64,000 nucleotides of DNA, from positions 1 to 64,000 of the forward strand of contig DAOMNO010000001.1 of NCBI GenBank assembly GCA_035443885.1. Reading direction: 5' to 3'. The notes beneath the pieces were generated by a model, which saw only the letters and a list, made by a program, of their open reading frames with translations, ran no database searches and was not told where the DNA came from. Of the stretch, positions 35,539 to 44,742 are shown in pieces. This DNA is from DAOMNO01 sp035443885. GTDB lineage: Bacteria; Planctomycetota; Phycisphaerae; Phycisphaerales; SM1A02. Numbering within the stretch: position 1 is the stretch's first letter; each line of letters begins with the position of its first letter. A program made the position numbers and the translations under genes.

Positions 35539-36777
35539 TCATCGCTCCGGCGTCGGTTGTCGCTCACGCCGGAGTTTTCTCGCACGAAAGTACGGTACTG
35601 CTGCGGGAATCGCGGCCAGCACCATCGCACCGGAGACCATCGTCGTAATCCCGCCCGCAGCGGAGAGCATGAAACCAGCGCGATGCAGTTCCAGCCCCGC
35701 GAGCGCAGCAGCGGGACCGATCGTGTAGCCCAGACCGATCAGACCTTCGTGTGTGCCGCCTGCATCCACCGCTGCCCCGCCAACGCTCATCGCGTAATAC
35801 AGTGCAGCGTAATAGACAATGCCTTGTGCCGCGCCGAAGAGCGCGAGACCTATGAGCAGTGGCATCAGGTGATTGGCCCCGACGATGACAGCGAATCCGA
35901 TCGCCATGCCCGCACCGCCGATGAGCAGCGTTCCCCAGCGACCGTGCCAGAAGCGAAGCCGCCACATAAAGGCGACAGCGACAACGCGCGCGAGCATCCA
36001 CACCGCAGTTGCGGGCGTATGCCAGATCGCGCCGAGGTCTTCGCCGCCGACTTCCGCAAGTCGATACGGCATGAGCGGCGAAAGCGCACCGATGAGCAGA
36101 TAACTCAGCGGCAACAGCACACGAACGGAACGCAGCAGCAGCGGATACTCGACGGTAATCGACGCTTTCCACATCGCTTCGTCATGCGCAGCAGGATCGC
36201 GTGCAAACCAGCGCAGCATCAGCAGCCCCAGCAGGCTGACTGGTACAAGCGCGACGATGGCGTATTTGGCATATTCGGGATGCTGCTCGTTGATGAACGG
36301 GGCCATGCCGATCATCGAAAGAGCAACCGCACTGGTCCATGTGATGTTCCACCACCCCATTGCGGAGCGCATTTCGCTGCCATGCCGCCCCGCCGTGAGA
36401 TAGCTCTCGACGATGGGCCAGAGCATGGCTGCGAGGATACTGGTTGAGCAACCGACCAGCCAGATGATGATGTGGTGCTCAATGACAAGTGGAAGCAGGC
36501 TGAGCGCGGTTTGCGTGGCGAACACCCACACCAACGCAGCACGGTGCGAGAATCGACCTTGCAGGCGGCGCATGAACGGGCCGGACGCAAAGGCGCCACC
36601 GATGTACGTCGCCGCCATGACGATATAAAGCGCGAAGTTCCATCGCTCGTCGTAGCCGAAGCCGTGCTTGGCGATAAAGCTCAAACCACTCCACAGCACA
36701 CCGGTACTGACGGAGCCGAGAAATGTAAGCAGAAGAATCGCAGCGAGTGGCGTTGATCGCTCGGGTGAGGCGTACAT
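35539..36777 (-). CDS. Major-facilitator-type permease
   Basis: A 412-aa membrane protein with about 12 helices from the ATG at 36777 (MYASPERSTPLAAILLLTFL). The longer open frame upstream adds only Arg/Cys-rich non-membrane sequence. Segments such as FALYIVMAATYIGGAFASGP, GMAIGFAVIVGANHLMPLLI and the HRAGFMLSAAGGITTMVSGA end fit the MFS fold. The substrate cannot be told from the sequence. Divergent from the BtpA-family gene. Confidence 0.8.
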   Translation of the reverse strand: MYASPERSTPLAAILLLTFLGSVSTGVLWSGLSFIAKHGFGYDERWNFALYIVMAATYIGGAFASGPFMRRLQGRFSHRAALVWVFATQTALSLLPLVIEHHIIIWLVGCSTSILAAMLWPIVESYLTAGRHGSEMRSAMGWWNITWTSAVALSMIGMAPFINEQHPEYAKYAIVALVPVSLLGLLMLRWFARDPAAHDEAMWKASITVEYPLLLRSVRVLLPLSYLLIGALSPLMPYRLAEVGGEDLGAIWHTPATAVWMLARVVAVAFMWRLRFWHGRWGTLLIGGAGMAIGFAVIVGANHLMPLLIGLALFGAAQGIVYYAALYYAMSVGGAAVDAGGTHEGLIGLGYTIGPAAALAGLELHRAGFMLSAAGGITTMVSGAMVLAAIPAAVPYFRARKLRRERQPTPER

Positions 36778-36926
36778 AGGCGGGCATGGTATGCAGCGAG
36801 TTGATTTCGTGAATGGCCTGCTCAAATCACGACTTCGATTACGTGAAAAGTTGCACGAATCGATCCGCTGCCGCATTTCGCCCGTACCGATACAATGACC
36901 GACGGGGCAACAGGAGCAGGCTTGGC

Positions 36927-37736
36927 ATGATCGAGACCAGAGAAATCTTCGGCCGCGATCGCGCACTCATCGGCATGATCCATGTGCAGGCTCTGCCCGG
37001 CACGCCGAAGCACGCACTTCCGCTGCCGACGATCATCACACAGGCGGTGCGAGAGGCGAGGCTGCTCACTGATCTTGGCTTTGATGCGCTGCTGATTGAA
37101 AACATGCACGATGTGCCATACCTTCGGCGTGATGTCGGGCCGGAGATCATTGCGTCGATGACGGCCATTGGCGCTGCGATTCGCGATGCGGTTTCTTCGC
37201 CCATCGGCATACAGATTCTCGCCGGCGCGAATCACGCATCGCTTGCGGTGGCACATGCAGTCGGCGCACAGTTCATTCGTGCGGAAGGTTTCGTTTTTGC
37301 ATCGGTGGCCGATGAAGGGCTCATAGAGCAGGCAGATGCCGGTCCGCTCCTCAGGTATCGCAGAACTATCGGCGCGGAACAGGTTCGCATCCTCGCGGAT
37401 ATTCAGAAGAAGCACTGTTCGCACGCCATTACGGGTGACATCGACATGGGCGAGAACGCGAAAGCTGCAGAGTTTTTCGGCGCGGATGGCGTCATCGTTA
37501 CGGGCATCGCCACGGGGCAGGCGATCAAGCTCGACGATCTCGGCTGCGCCCGCGTGTCCACGCGCCTGCCACTGCTGGTCGGCTCAGGCGTGACGCCTGA
37601 AAGCGTGGAAAGCCTCTTTGCATACGCTGATGCGTTGATTGTGGGAAGCTGGTACAAACAGGATGGGTTCTGGCGCAATCCGCCGGATGAAGCCAGGGCG
37701 CGAGAGTTGGTGCGAGCGGTTGAGGCGTGCCGCTAG
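36927..37736 (+). CDS. BtpA/SgcQ-family TIM-barrel protein
   Basis: A 269-aa protein that matches the BtpA family: LIGMIHVQALPGTP at the start, FDALLIENMHDVPY, IQILAGANHASLAVAHAVGA, FIRAEGFVFASVADEG, and GADGVIVTGIATG with LLVGSGVTPESV near the end. Members have a TIM-barrel fold; the cyanobacterial one affects photosystem I, and SgcQ is a putative sugar-pathway protein. In a non-photosynthetic bacterium the role is unknown. The ATG at 36927 is preceded by CAGGAG. Confidence 0.9.
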   Translation: MIETREIFGRDRALIGMIHVQALPGTPKHALPLPTIITQAVREARLLTDLGFDALLIENMHDVPYLRRDVGPEIIASMTAIGAAIRDAVSSPIGIQILAGANHASLAVAHAVGAQFIRAEGFVFASVADEGLIEQADAGPLLRYRRTIGAEQVRILADIQKKHCSHAITGDIDMGENAKAAEFFGADGVIVTGIATGQAIKLDDLGCARVSTRLPLLVGSGVTPESVESLFAYADALIVGSWYKQDGFWRNPPDEARARELVRAVEACR

Positions 37737-37812
37737 TGCATCGAAATCGCGCTGCGAAATCGTCTCTGGGCTCACGCCATGTGTACATTGATACCGATCC
37801 ACACTCAACCAT

Positions 37813-37828
37813 GAAGCCGATCGGCTTC
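37813..37828. promoter_or_regulatory. 16-bp perfect palindrome upstream of the SYLF lipoprotein gene
   Basis: GAAGCCGA followed by its exact inverse TCGGCTTC, about 20 bases before the ATG and directly before the GGGAGA ribosome site. It could be an operator or an RNA hairpin masking the leader. No T-run follows. Palindromes of this size can occur by chance, so confidence is low. Confidence 0.3.
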
Positions 37829-37847
37829 GCATCAGGGAGATTTAATC

Positions 37848-38390
37848 ATGACTGCCAGACTGTCATTCATCGTCGCGATCATCATGGGGCTGCTTCTTGC
37901 ATCGTGCCAGACCGCGCCGAAGAGCGAAAGCGATCGCCTTGCTTTGCAAAAGCAGGCCGATGAAACCATCCGTGAGTTCAAGAACAGCGACTCGACGATG
38001 GAGAAATTCTTCAAGAACGCCGTGGGTTACGCCGTATTCCCAAGCGTCGGCAAGGGAGCAGTAGGCGTGGGCGGCGCGTACGGACGAGGTATTCTCTACG
38101 AAGGCGGCCGCATGGTCGGCTATTGTGATCTTTCGCAGGGGACGGTCGGCCTGCAGCTCGGCGGGCAGGCATACCGCGAAATCATCTTCTTTGAAACGCG
38201 CGATGCCCTGCTGCGATTCAAGAGCGGCAATTTCGCCTTCGCAGCACAGGCTTCCGCCGTGGCCGCCAAACATGGTGCGTCCGCAGACGCTGACTACGAG
38301 GACGGTGTGGTGGTCTTCACCATGGCGCGAGGCGGCCTGATGTACGAAGCGTCCATCGGCGGACAGAAGTTCACCTTCGAGCCGATGTGA
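37848..38390 (+). CDS. SYLF-domain (YSC84-like) lipoprotein
   Basis: A 180-aa protein. The signal ends with the lipobox LLASC, so it should be lipidated at Cys20 (numbering from the ATG at 37848). The mature part follows the SYLF/YSC84 lipid-binding domain: AVGYAVFPSVGKGAVGVGGAYGRGILYEGG, YCDLSQGTVGLQLGGQAYRE, and ADADYEDGVVVFTMARGGLMYEAS. Bacterial members are envelope proteins of unclear function. Ribosome site GGGAG. The next gene on the opposite strand ends only 9 bases away. Confidence 0.88.
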   Translation: MTARLSFIVAIIMGLLLASCQTAPKSESDRLALQKQADETIREFKNSDSTMEKFFKNAVGYAVFPSVGKGAVGVGGAYGRGILYEGGRMVGYCDLSQGTVGLQLGGQAYREIIFFETRDALLRFKSGNFAFAAQASAVAAKHGASADADYEDGVVVFTMARGGLMYEASIGGQKFTFEPM

Positions 38391-38399
38391 TCGTCGCGG

Positions 38400-39170
38400 C
38401 TACTCGTGCCGCCAATCACCTGAGAGTTCGCCGATATACCGCCCGACGAGGCCTTCCTGACGGAAGACCTCGGCGTGCGGCATGCGCGGCATCTTCAACA
38501 TGCCTTCCAGATGTGGCCGCACCAGATCGCGCATCTGCGCCTGCTGCTGCGCGATCGGCAAGGTCGCATCGATAACCCACAAGTCGTATTCGGAGATCAT
38601 CTTTTCGTACTCTTCAAGAATCCTCGCTTGGAAAAGCTCGAAACTCTTGTACGGATCATCGCTCAGCCCTAGGTCCATGCCAGCTTCATAGAACTTCAGT
38701 TCCGGGCGACCGGCCAGAATGCGGCTGAGCGCTTCTTCAAGCGGAACGCGGAAGTAAAACGCACCAGTCGGCTTCGGAGCAAAACTGTAGTTCTTGCGAA
38801 CGTAATCGCCATCCATGCCGCGCGCAACATCGCGAGCGAACGCCGTGTAGATGTAGCGATCAGCCAATACCACCGCACCGGCTCGAAGCGGTGGCATGAT
38901 TGTCCGCTCCAGTCGATCCGCAAAATCCGCTGCGTGAATCAGGCTGAAGGTCATCGGGCTGAGCAGCCGCTGCGCTTTCGCGCGACGGGTCGTTTCGCGC
39001 ACAAGCGGTGACGAGTTCCACTCGCTGAAATACACGCAATACCCCTGCGAAGTGATCCACTTCTCAAGCAGATCAAGTTGCGTGCTCTTGCCGGAGCCGT
39101 CGATGCCTTCGACGATGAACAACTTGCCGGGCAAATCTCCAAGATCAGCGTATTGATTGAAAGATGACAT
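38400..39170 (-). CDS. Thymidylate-kinase-like P-loop protein, copy 1 (polyphosphate operon)
   Basis: A 256-aa P-loop kinase. The ATG at 39170 lies just after the ppx stop, 5 bases away. Walker A is EGIDGSGKST (about 24-33) and the DRY motif is VLADRYIYTAF. Typical dTMP kinases are about 205-215 aa and carry the substrate motif REPGGT after the P-loop; here that position reads SEWNSSPLVRETTRR, so dTMP is unlikely to be the substrate. A related paralogue (copy 2) sits two genes upstream in the same operon with CHAD and Ppx/GppA genes. A nucleotide kinase linked to polyphosphate, or even a polyphosphate-dependent one, is possible (inference). Automated annotation would probably call it tmk. Confidence 0.8.
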   Translation of the reverse strand: MSSFNQYADLGDLPGKLFIVEGIDGSGKSTQLDLLEKWITSQGYCVYFSEWNSSPLVRETTRRAKAQRLLSPMTFSLIHAADFADRLERTIMPPLRAGAVVLADRYIYTAFARDVARGMDGDYVRKNYSFAPKPTGAFYFRVPLEEALSRILAGRPELKFYEAGMDLGLSDDPYKSFELFQARILEEYEKMISEYDLWVIDATLPIAQQQAQMRDLVRPHLEGMLKMPRMPHAEVFRQEGLVGRYIGELSGDWRHE

Positions 39171-39174
39171 GGAT

Positions 39175-40848
39175 TCATTTTCCAGAGGTTTGCGCGTGAA
39201 ACCGCGCCTCGCGGTCCGCGTCTTTGCCGTCGCCGGTCCATTCAAAACGAGCATCAAGACCAAATGATTTTTGGAAGAGTTGACTCTTGCGAGCCGCACC
39301 CCAGATATCAACGACCGGATCAGCATCGGCGTGAATGAGGAACCAGATGGTTCCATTGCGCATCTCAACACTCACATGTTTCACGAACTGGGCGTGAGCG
39401 CGATCCAACCCATCGGCTATGCGAAGAATCGCGGACAGCCGCCGCACCAACTCACGATCATCTCCATTGAGCTTGGCGAAGTTGTCATGTTTGATCTTCG
39501 GGTCAGCGCGGCGGTGATAGCGAGCGATGTTCGCCACCACTTCAAGCTCTCGATGCGTAAACCCCCCCAGTTCGCTGTGAATGATCAGGTGATAACTGTG
39601 CTTGTGATGACGGGCATAGTTGATGGAGTAGCCGATGTCGTGCAGGTTCGCGGCAGCGCAGAGAAGTTCGCGGGCTTCGGGCTGTGCCCAGCGTTCAGTC
39701 TGCGCATCAAGCTGCACAATGAGCTGGTCATAGATCTGCAGCGAAAGCTCCGTAACGTGCTCGCTGTGATGGCGATCATCATTACACGCCACAGCGAACT
39801 GCTTGACCAGTTGCATACGGTCGGGCGGGCCGAGCACACCCGAAGCCAACGGGCCGCGGGCATGCGGAAACACCTGCCCGATCATGGTGAGAATCAGGCC
39901 GTCACGAATTCCTCGATCATGCACACGCAGCAGATCGACTTTGAAGTGTCGCATCAGTCGTTCGACGATGGCAGCCCCAGCGACGATGATCTCCGCGCGG
40001 TCCGGACTGAGGCCGGGGATTCTCATCCGCGACCGAAGTGACATGGAGCTGAGCCAATCGTAGATTTGCCTCACTTCGCGACGATCCATCTCATAGCCGC
40101 GCACAGTGAAGGGATGTGAACGTGACGCCGAACTGCCTGAGCCGACCAGGTGGCGTTGGAATGAAATGTTCGCCAAAGCAGTGAATGTTCCGCCGGTTCC
40201 AAACATGACGCGCGGACTGAAGTCGGTTCGGCCAATCTGCGCACGGATCAAATCTCGCACCGCGCGGCGCATGACCCTGCGACGTTTCTCTGGTCCGATT
40301 TCTTCGCCGAACTGATCCGTCAGGCGGACCGCGCCCAGGGGCAGCGTGTGAATCTCCTGAACTTCACCACCAGAGGCCAATACGATCTCCGTGCTGCCCC
40401 CGCCGATATCAACGACTGCTGCGTCAAGCGGCCTCAGATCAAACGCGTTCTGCACGCTGGTGAACGCGAGTTTGGCTTCTTCCTCTGCGGTGATGACATC
40501 CACCGCGAGGCCGAGATCGCTTCGGACAAGATCAAGAAACTCATAACCATTCGCCGCATCGCGCACTGCGCTGGTCGCCACGATGCGCAGTTGCATCACA
40601 CCGTAGCCTTCGGCAATTTCCTTCATTCTTGCTACAGCTTCGGCGGACTGCTTCATCGCCTGCGGAGCCAACCGCCCTGTTCGCGCCAACCCCTGACCAA
40701 GTCGCGTTACTTCTTTCTCGTCATCCAGCAGGCGATACGTACCATCGGCCGATGCTTCCGCAACGACCAGCCGAATACTGTTCGTGCCGACGTCAATCGC
40801 ACCAAGACGCTGCGTGCGGGGCATCGACTGAACGGCGAGCTGATTCAT
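39175..40848 (-). CDS. Ppx/GppA exopolyphosphatase-type protein with HD domain
   Basis: A 557-aa cytosolic protein. The N-terminal sugar-kinase/actin-like fold has GAIDVGTNSIRLVVAE (about 16-31) and VVDIGGGSTEIVLASGG, the two phosphate-binding loops of Ppx/GppA. The C-terminal 250 residues carry an HD-type domain (HSEHVTELSL, NLHDIGYSINYARHHKHSYH). It hydrolyses polyphosphate ends or pppGpp; the two activities cannot be separated by sequence. Its start overlaps the CHAD stop by 4 bases, and CHAD domains bind polyphosphate, so the polyphosphate role is favoured. Confidence 0.9.
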   Translation of the reverse strand: MNQLAVQSMPRTQRLGAIDVGTNSIRLVVAEASADGTYRLLDDEKEVTRLGQGLARTGRLAPQAMKQSAEAVARMKEIAEGYGVMQLRIVATSAVRDAANGYEFLDLVRSDLGLAVDVITAEEEAKLAFTSVQNAFDLRPLDAAVVDIGGGSTEIVLASGGEVQEIHTLPLGAVRLTDQFGEEIGPEKRRRVMRRAVRDLIRAQIGRTDFSPRVMFGTGGTFTALANISFQRHLVGSGSSASRSHPFTVRGYEMDRREVRQIYDWLSSMSLRSRMRIPGLSPDRAEIIVAGAAIVERLMRHFKVDLLRVHDRGIRDGLILTMIGQVFPHARGPLASGVLGPPDRMQLVKQFAVACNDDRHHSEHVTELSLQIYDQLIVQLDAQTERWAQPEARELLCAAANLHDIGYSINYARHHKHSYHLIIHSELGGFTHRELEVVANIARYHRRADPKIKHDNFAKLNGDDRELVRRLSAILRIADGLDRAHAQFVKHVSVEMRNGTIWFLIHADADPVVDIWGAARKSQLFQKSFGLDARFEWTGDGKDADREARFHAQTSGK

Positions 40849-41888
40849 CGCACACGCTCCGGATCGTGAGCATCTGGTGTAATGAGAGCCTTCTCGCCTA
40901 GCGCGTGTGTGAGAAATCGCTCGACTTCAGCGGGGCCACATTCTGCAAGCCATTGCTTGAGCTGTTCCGTCTGTTGTACTCGCTGGGCTTTGAGCAACCG
41001 CTTGAGTTCGAGAATATCTTCGTGCAAGGCTCCTGCGGCCTCATCACCGGCCTTGGCTTCATCACGAAGCAATTTGATGTGAGCGCGAAGGTCCACGATG
41101 ACATCGTAGCAATCGTTGATCGCACCCAACTTCTCCTGCATCGATTCCATGATGGCGTTCATGGATTCAATGGCTGTGCGCTCAACGCAAGGCGAGAACA
41201 CTTCAAGCGCATAACGGAATCGCTTGCCGCGACGCCGCAGCTTGTGAATCTTCTGAATGCTGTCCAACTCTCCCGCCGACAGCCGTGCAACCCGGGCAAA
41301 GAGTCGGGGCAGTGTCTCACGGGCCGCATCTGTCAGTGTTGCGATGCGCTTTGGTGCATGCAGAGAAGCGACCGCTTTGTCACACTGACGAGCGAACCGT
41401 TTACCGCCGTATCGATTGGCCGCTTCGTTCAACTCCTGCTGCGCTTGTGCACGTCGTGCGAGAGTGTGAGCCAGCAGATACTGCAGCACATCGCGATGCT
41501 CAGCGTCGGCGGCCTCAAGCTGCAACGCAAACCGCTCTGCGTTCACATCGCATCGCCTCGCTTCACCCGCAGCACGACGGATACGTCTCAAACTGCGTCG
41601 CATCTTTTCAAACCGCGTGCGATCAATCGCCTCACGGAAGACGATGAACGCGGCCTCAGCCCGACGGGTCGCCACTCGAAGCTGATGAACCGCTTTAGAT
41701 TCAGTCTCAGCTTCGGCGCCGACTCGCTTCAACCGCTTGATGACAGAACGTAGCCTTGAATGGAGCACAACGCGCGCTGCATCGACGATTGCGGTGTCTC
41801 CTCGAAGTTCGTCCACTTGAAGCGATGATGCGGCGGCAGGCGATTCAACCAACTCTTCTGCAGCAGTCTCAGAGAGGGGTGTCGTCAC
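40845..41888 (-). CDS. CHAD-domain polyphosphate-binding protein
   Basis: A 347-aa helical protein. The CHAD signature is present in AVHQLRVATRRAEAAFIVFRE (about 67-87) and again in KIHKLRRRGKRFRYALEVFSP (about 215-235), with many Arg and Lys residues along the helices that bind polyphosphate. Overlaps the thymidylate-kinase-like copy 2 and Ppx/GppA genes by 4 bases on both sides. CHAD proteins localise to polyphosphate granules in other bacteria. Confidence 0.9.
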   Translation of the reverse strand: MTTPLSETAAEELVESPAAASSLQVDELRGDTAIVDAARVVLHSRLRSVIKRLKRVGAEAETESKAVHQLRVATRRAEAAFIVFREAIDRTRFEKMRRSLRRIRRAAGEARRCDVNAERFALQLEAADAEHRDVLQYLLAHTLARRAQAQQELNEAANRYGGKRFARQCDKAVASLHAPKRIATLTDAARETLPRLFARVARLSAGELDSIQKIHKLRRRGKRFRYALEVFSPCVERTAIESMNAIMESMQEKLGAINDCYDVIVDLRAHIKLLRDEAKAGDEAAGALHEDILELKRLLKAQRVQQTEQLKQWLAECGPAEVERFLTHALGEKALITPDAHDPERVR

Positions 41889-42655
41889 AGCTTTGCCCCC
41901 TGCATGGATGAAACAACGCTCAGCACGCCCGCGCTCAGATCAAGGAACACATCACGAACGCTTCTCCTCGCATCGATCGACGTGAAGTTGTATGTCTGTG
42001 CCAACCGCGAAAAAATCGACAACACGCGCGTCTGGTACGTTACGAATGCACGATATGTGTCGTTCTCTTCAAGCAGATCAAGACCCGACTCCCAGTAATC
42101 GAACCCGCCCCGCGCCAGAACGCGCGGCGTGAGATGTGGCACGTCAATGTCAAGATAAAAAACCGCGTGGGGCGATGGCGCGAAACGATACACATGCTCA
42201 ATCCACGCCGGGCTGCCGCCTCGCACGATCGAACGCGCCATGGCGGAATAGACGTACCGATCGGTCAACACCACAAAGCCCGCCCGCAGCGCCGGCAGAA
42301 TCTGATTCTCAAGACGGTCAGCGAGATCGGTCGCATAGAGCAGGTCCATGGTGATCCGCCCCAACGTATGACCTTCTTTCGCTTTCTTGAGGCCTTCGCC
42401 AACAAGGCGGCTTCGCGTGAGCGCTGTGTGCGCTACGCCGAACCCGCGAGCTTCGAGCCATTCACGAAGCAGGGCGATCTGAGTTGAGCGGCCAGCGCCG
42501 TCTGTGCCTTCAACGACAATCAACCGGCCGGGCATGCGCGAAATATCCAATGGCGCCGCCCCTGTTGGCCTCGCCTGGTCCACGCTGGCGGCGTTGCCGT
42601 TGCTTCGGAAGCCCGCTTCTTCAACCTGATCCATGTGTTCCAGAACGTGCTGCAT
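41885..42655 (-). CDS. Thymidylate-kinase-like P-loop protein, copy 2, with Lys-to-Arg P-loop
   Basis: A 256-aa paralogue of the protein at 38400. Walker A reads EGTDGAGRST (about 48-57): the invariant Lys is Arg. The DRY motif (VLTDRYVYSAM) is kept and the REPGGT dTMP motif is absent (TALTRSRLVGEGLKK). A conserved P-loop Lys is normally needed to bind the nucleotide phosphates, so this copy may be inactive, regulatory, or use another phosphate donor. The ATG at 42655 has AGGG 9 bases upstream. First gene of the operon copy 2 - CHAD - Ppx - copy 1. Confidence 0.78.
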   Translation of the reverse strand: MQHVLEHMDQVEEAGFRSNGNAASVDQARPTGAAPLDISRMPGRLIVVEGTDGAGRSTQIALLREWLEARGFGVAHTALTRSRLVGEGLKKAKEGHTLGRITMDLLYATDLADRLENQILPALRAGFVVLTDRYVYSAMARSIVRGGSPAWIEHVYRFAPSPHAVFYLDIDVPHLTPRVLARGGFDYWESGLDLLEENDTYRAFVTYQTRVLSIFSRLAQTYNFTSIDARRSVRDVFLDLSAGVLSVVSSMQGAKL

Positions 42656-42787
42656 CGTTTTCGCCCTTTGACACCATAGTAGTTTGGGCGTCGCGCATCC
42701 ACGTTAGGTTTGCGCTAAGAACGAATCGGCACAGCATTCAATTCCATCGATCGGCCATCACCCGAACCTTCGCCGACCGACAACCGG

Positions 42788-43807
42788 TTATTCACTGACG
42801 ACTTTCATCGCGATCAAGTCCTGAACGTCGATCAACCCAACCGGCCGGCCTTCCGCATCCAGCACTGGGATCTCGTCCAGCCGTCGCTCGCGAATCAATC
42901 GAACCGCATCGCGAACAAGATCATCGACTGAAAGATGCTGTGGCCTCGGCGTCATGACATTGCGAATCGGCTTTTCCATCGCAGCCGGATCATCAACCAC
43001 CGTTCGCCGCAGATCGCCATCCGTAAAGATGCCCGTGAGTTTACCCTGCTCGTCAACAATCATCAGCGCGCCCGCGCGACGCTGGTTCTTTGCCGCCGCC
43101 CGTGCCTGCAGGCACGCTTCGCGAACAGTGATGTTGTCAGGAATAACCGCAAGGTTCTCGCCGACGCGGAAACGAAGAATCTCGGTGATACGCCTGAGAC
43201 CGACGCCCAACATCCCGCCGGGGTGATGCTTGTGAAAATCACTCTCCCCGAAGTTGCGACGGCGTGAGACTGCCAGCGCGAGCGCATCACCCAAAGCGAG
43301 CATCGCTGTGGTCGATGCGGTCGGTGCAAGATTGAGCGGGCAGGCCTCAGTTACATCGCCCAGTGAAAGATGCACATCGCACAATCGAGCAAGTGACGAC
43401 TCCGGCTTGGCAGAGATGCCCAGCCGTGGAACGCCGTCCGCTTTGAGGATGGCCGCCAGATTGATGACTTCTTCTGTCTCACCTGAGTAGCTCAACAGCA
43501 TCACGACATCACCACGACGAATGCGGCCAAGATCGCCATGCACCGCCTCTGCGGGGTGAAGAACATTCGAAGGCTGGCCGAGGCTGGAGAATGTCGCCGA
43601 AATCTTGCTGCCAACCAAACCTGACTTGCCCATCCCGGACACCACGAGATGGCCTTCGCACGATGCAAGCAGATCCACCGCGGCGGTCCATCGCGGCTCA
43701 TCGGTCTTCATCGCGCGATCTGCAATGCGGAGAATCGCATCCGCTTCCGCGCGAAGGGCCTCAGCAATAAAAGCACATTCCGAAGTCGAATCGTGGGTCC
43801 GGGTCAT
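42788..43807 (-). CDS. KpsF/GutQ-type D-arabinose 5-phosphate isomerase
   Basis: A 339-aa enzyme that converts D-ribulose 5-phosphate to D-arabinose 5-phosphate, the precursor of KDO for LPS. SIS domain about 40-170 (SGMGKSGLVGSKISATFSSL, VMLLSYSGETEEV, LGISAKPESSLARLC) and two CBS domains about 210-335 ending in the MKVVSE tail. KdsA, which acts next in this pathway, lies at 54.6 kb in the same window. Divergent from scpA. Confidence 0.92.
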   Translation of the reverse strand: MTRTHDSTSECAFIAEALRAEADAILRIADRAMKTDEPRWTAAVDLLASCEGHLVVSGMGKSGLVGSKISATFSSLGQPSNVLHPAEAVHGDLGRIRRGDVVMLLSYSGETEEVINLAAILKADGVPRLGISAKPESSLARLCDVHLSLGDVTEACPLNLAPTASTTAMLALGDALALAVSRRRNFGESDFHKHHPGGMLGVGLRRITEILRFRVGENLAVIPDNITVREACLQARAAAKNQRRAGALMIVDEQGKLTGIFTDGDLRRTVVDDPAAMEKPIRNVMTPRPQHLSVDDLVRDAVRLIRERRLDEIPVLDAEGRPVGLIDVQDLIAMKVVSE

Positions 43808-43909
43808 TGGCAGTATGATACCTGACCAACAGGCAGCTCGGATGGAAAAGGCTCTGAGTCAAAGCGTTGCGAGTGCACCCCCTGACCACCCTGCCATTGA
43901 TTAAGACCC

Positions 43910-44737
43910 ATGCTTCAGGAAGACTACCAGGTCGCGCTCGAGAACTTTCACGGTCCAATGGACCTGTTGTTCTATCTCATCCGTCGAGCCGAGGTGGACA
44001 TCGAAGACATCCCGATCGCGAAGATCACCGATCAGTACCTCTCGTTTCTACGGCAGCTCGACGATGTGGACATCGACCTTGCTGGTGAGTTTCTCGTCAT
44101 GGCGGCAACGCTGATCGAAATCAAGTCGCGCGTCCTCATGCCGGTAGAACAGCGAGCAAACAGCGTTGATGCGCCGGATATGGACGCCACGGGCGGCGCG
44201 ATGAACGCGGCTGACCCGCGATATGAACTGGTGCAGCAGCTTCTGGCATATCAGAAGTACCGCATCGCTTCCGAAGAACTGGAAGCCCGACGCCAATCGT
44301 TCCTGAACCGTTTTCCCGTGCGTGCAGCGAAAGTGAAAGCTGCGAATGAACCGGATGACGACCTTGAGCAAGCCGAGCCTGTCGAACTTGACATGGATGA
44401 TGTGCACGTACTCGACCTCTCAGAGGCATACGAGCGCATCATGGCAACGATCGACTTCACCCGGCTCGGCGATCACACCGTCGAGATTGATGACACACCC
44501 ATCGCGCTGCATCAGGCAGACCTGATCGACCGTCTTTCCCGCTCGCCAGAACGAGCCATCACATTGCAACAGGCGTTTGACGGCACGAGCATCAGCGATC
44601 GCATCGGCATGTTCCTTGCCACGCTGGAACTTGTTCGCCTGCGCCGTGTAACCGTCACGCAGGATGATATCGCAGGGGCAATCCTGCTCACGTTGCTGGA
44701 TGATGTTGACGCCGCGCCGAACGACATCCCGTCGTAG
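43910..44737 (+). CDS. scpA: Segregation and condensation protein A
   Basis: A 275-aa kleisin subunit of the SMC-ScpAB condensin. The start YQVALENFHGPMDLLFYLIRRAEVDIEDIPIAKIT and AATLIEIKSRVLMP match the family, and the winged-helix end (VRLRRVTVTQDDIAGAILL) fits the SMC-binding C-terminus. The usual partner scpB is not next to it; the following gene is an rluB-type gene on the opposite strand. The canonical order scpA-scpB-rluB is therefore broken. Confidence 0.9.
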   Translation: MLQEDYQVALENFHGPMDLLFYLIRRAEVDIEDIPIAKITDQYLSFLRQLDDVDIDLAGEFLVMAATLIEIKSRVLMPVEQRANSVDAPDMDATGGAMNAADPRYELVQQLLAYQKYRIASEELEARRQSFLNRFPVRAAKVKAANEPDDDLEQAEPVELDMDDVHVLDLSEAYERIMATIDFTRLGDHTVEIDDTPIALHQADLIDRLSRSPERAITLQQAFDGTSISDRIGMFLATLELVRLRRVTVTQDDIAGAILLTLLDDVDAAPNDIPS

Positions 44738-44742
44738 CGCAA

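Noticed and set aside
38400..42655. Annotating both P-loop kinases as tmk
   Set aside because: REPGGT is missing from both and one lacks the P-loop Lys. dTMP kinase activity is not supported by the sequence.
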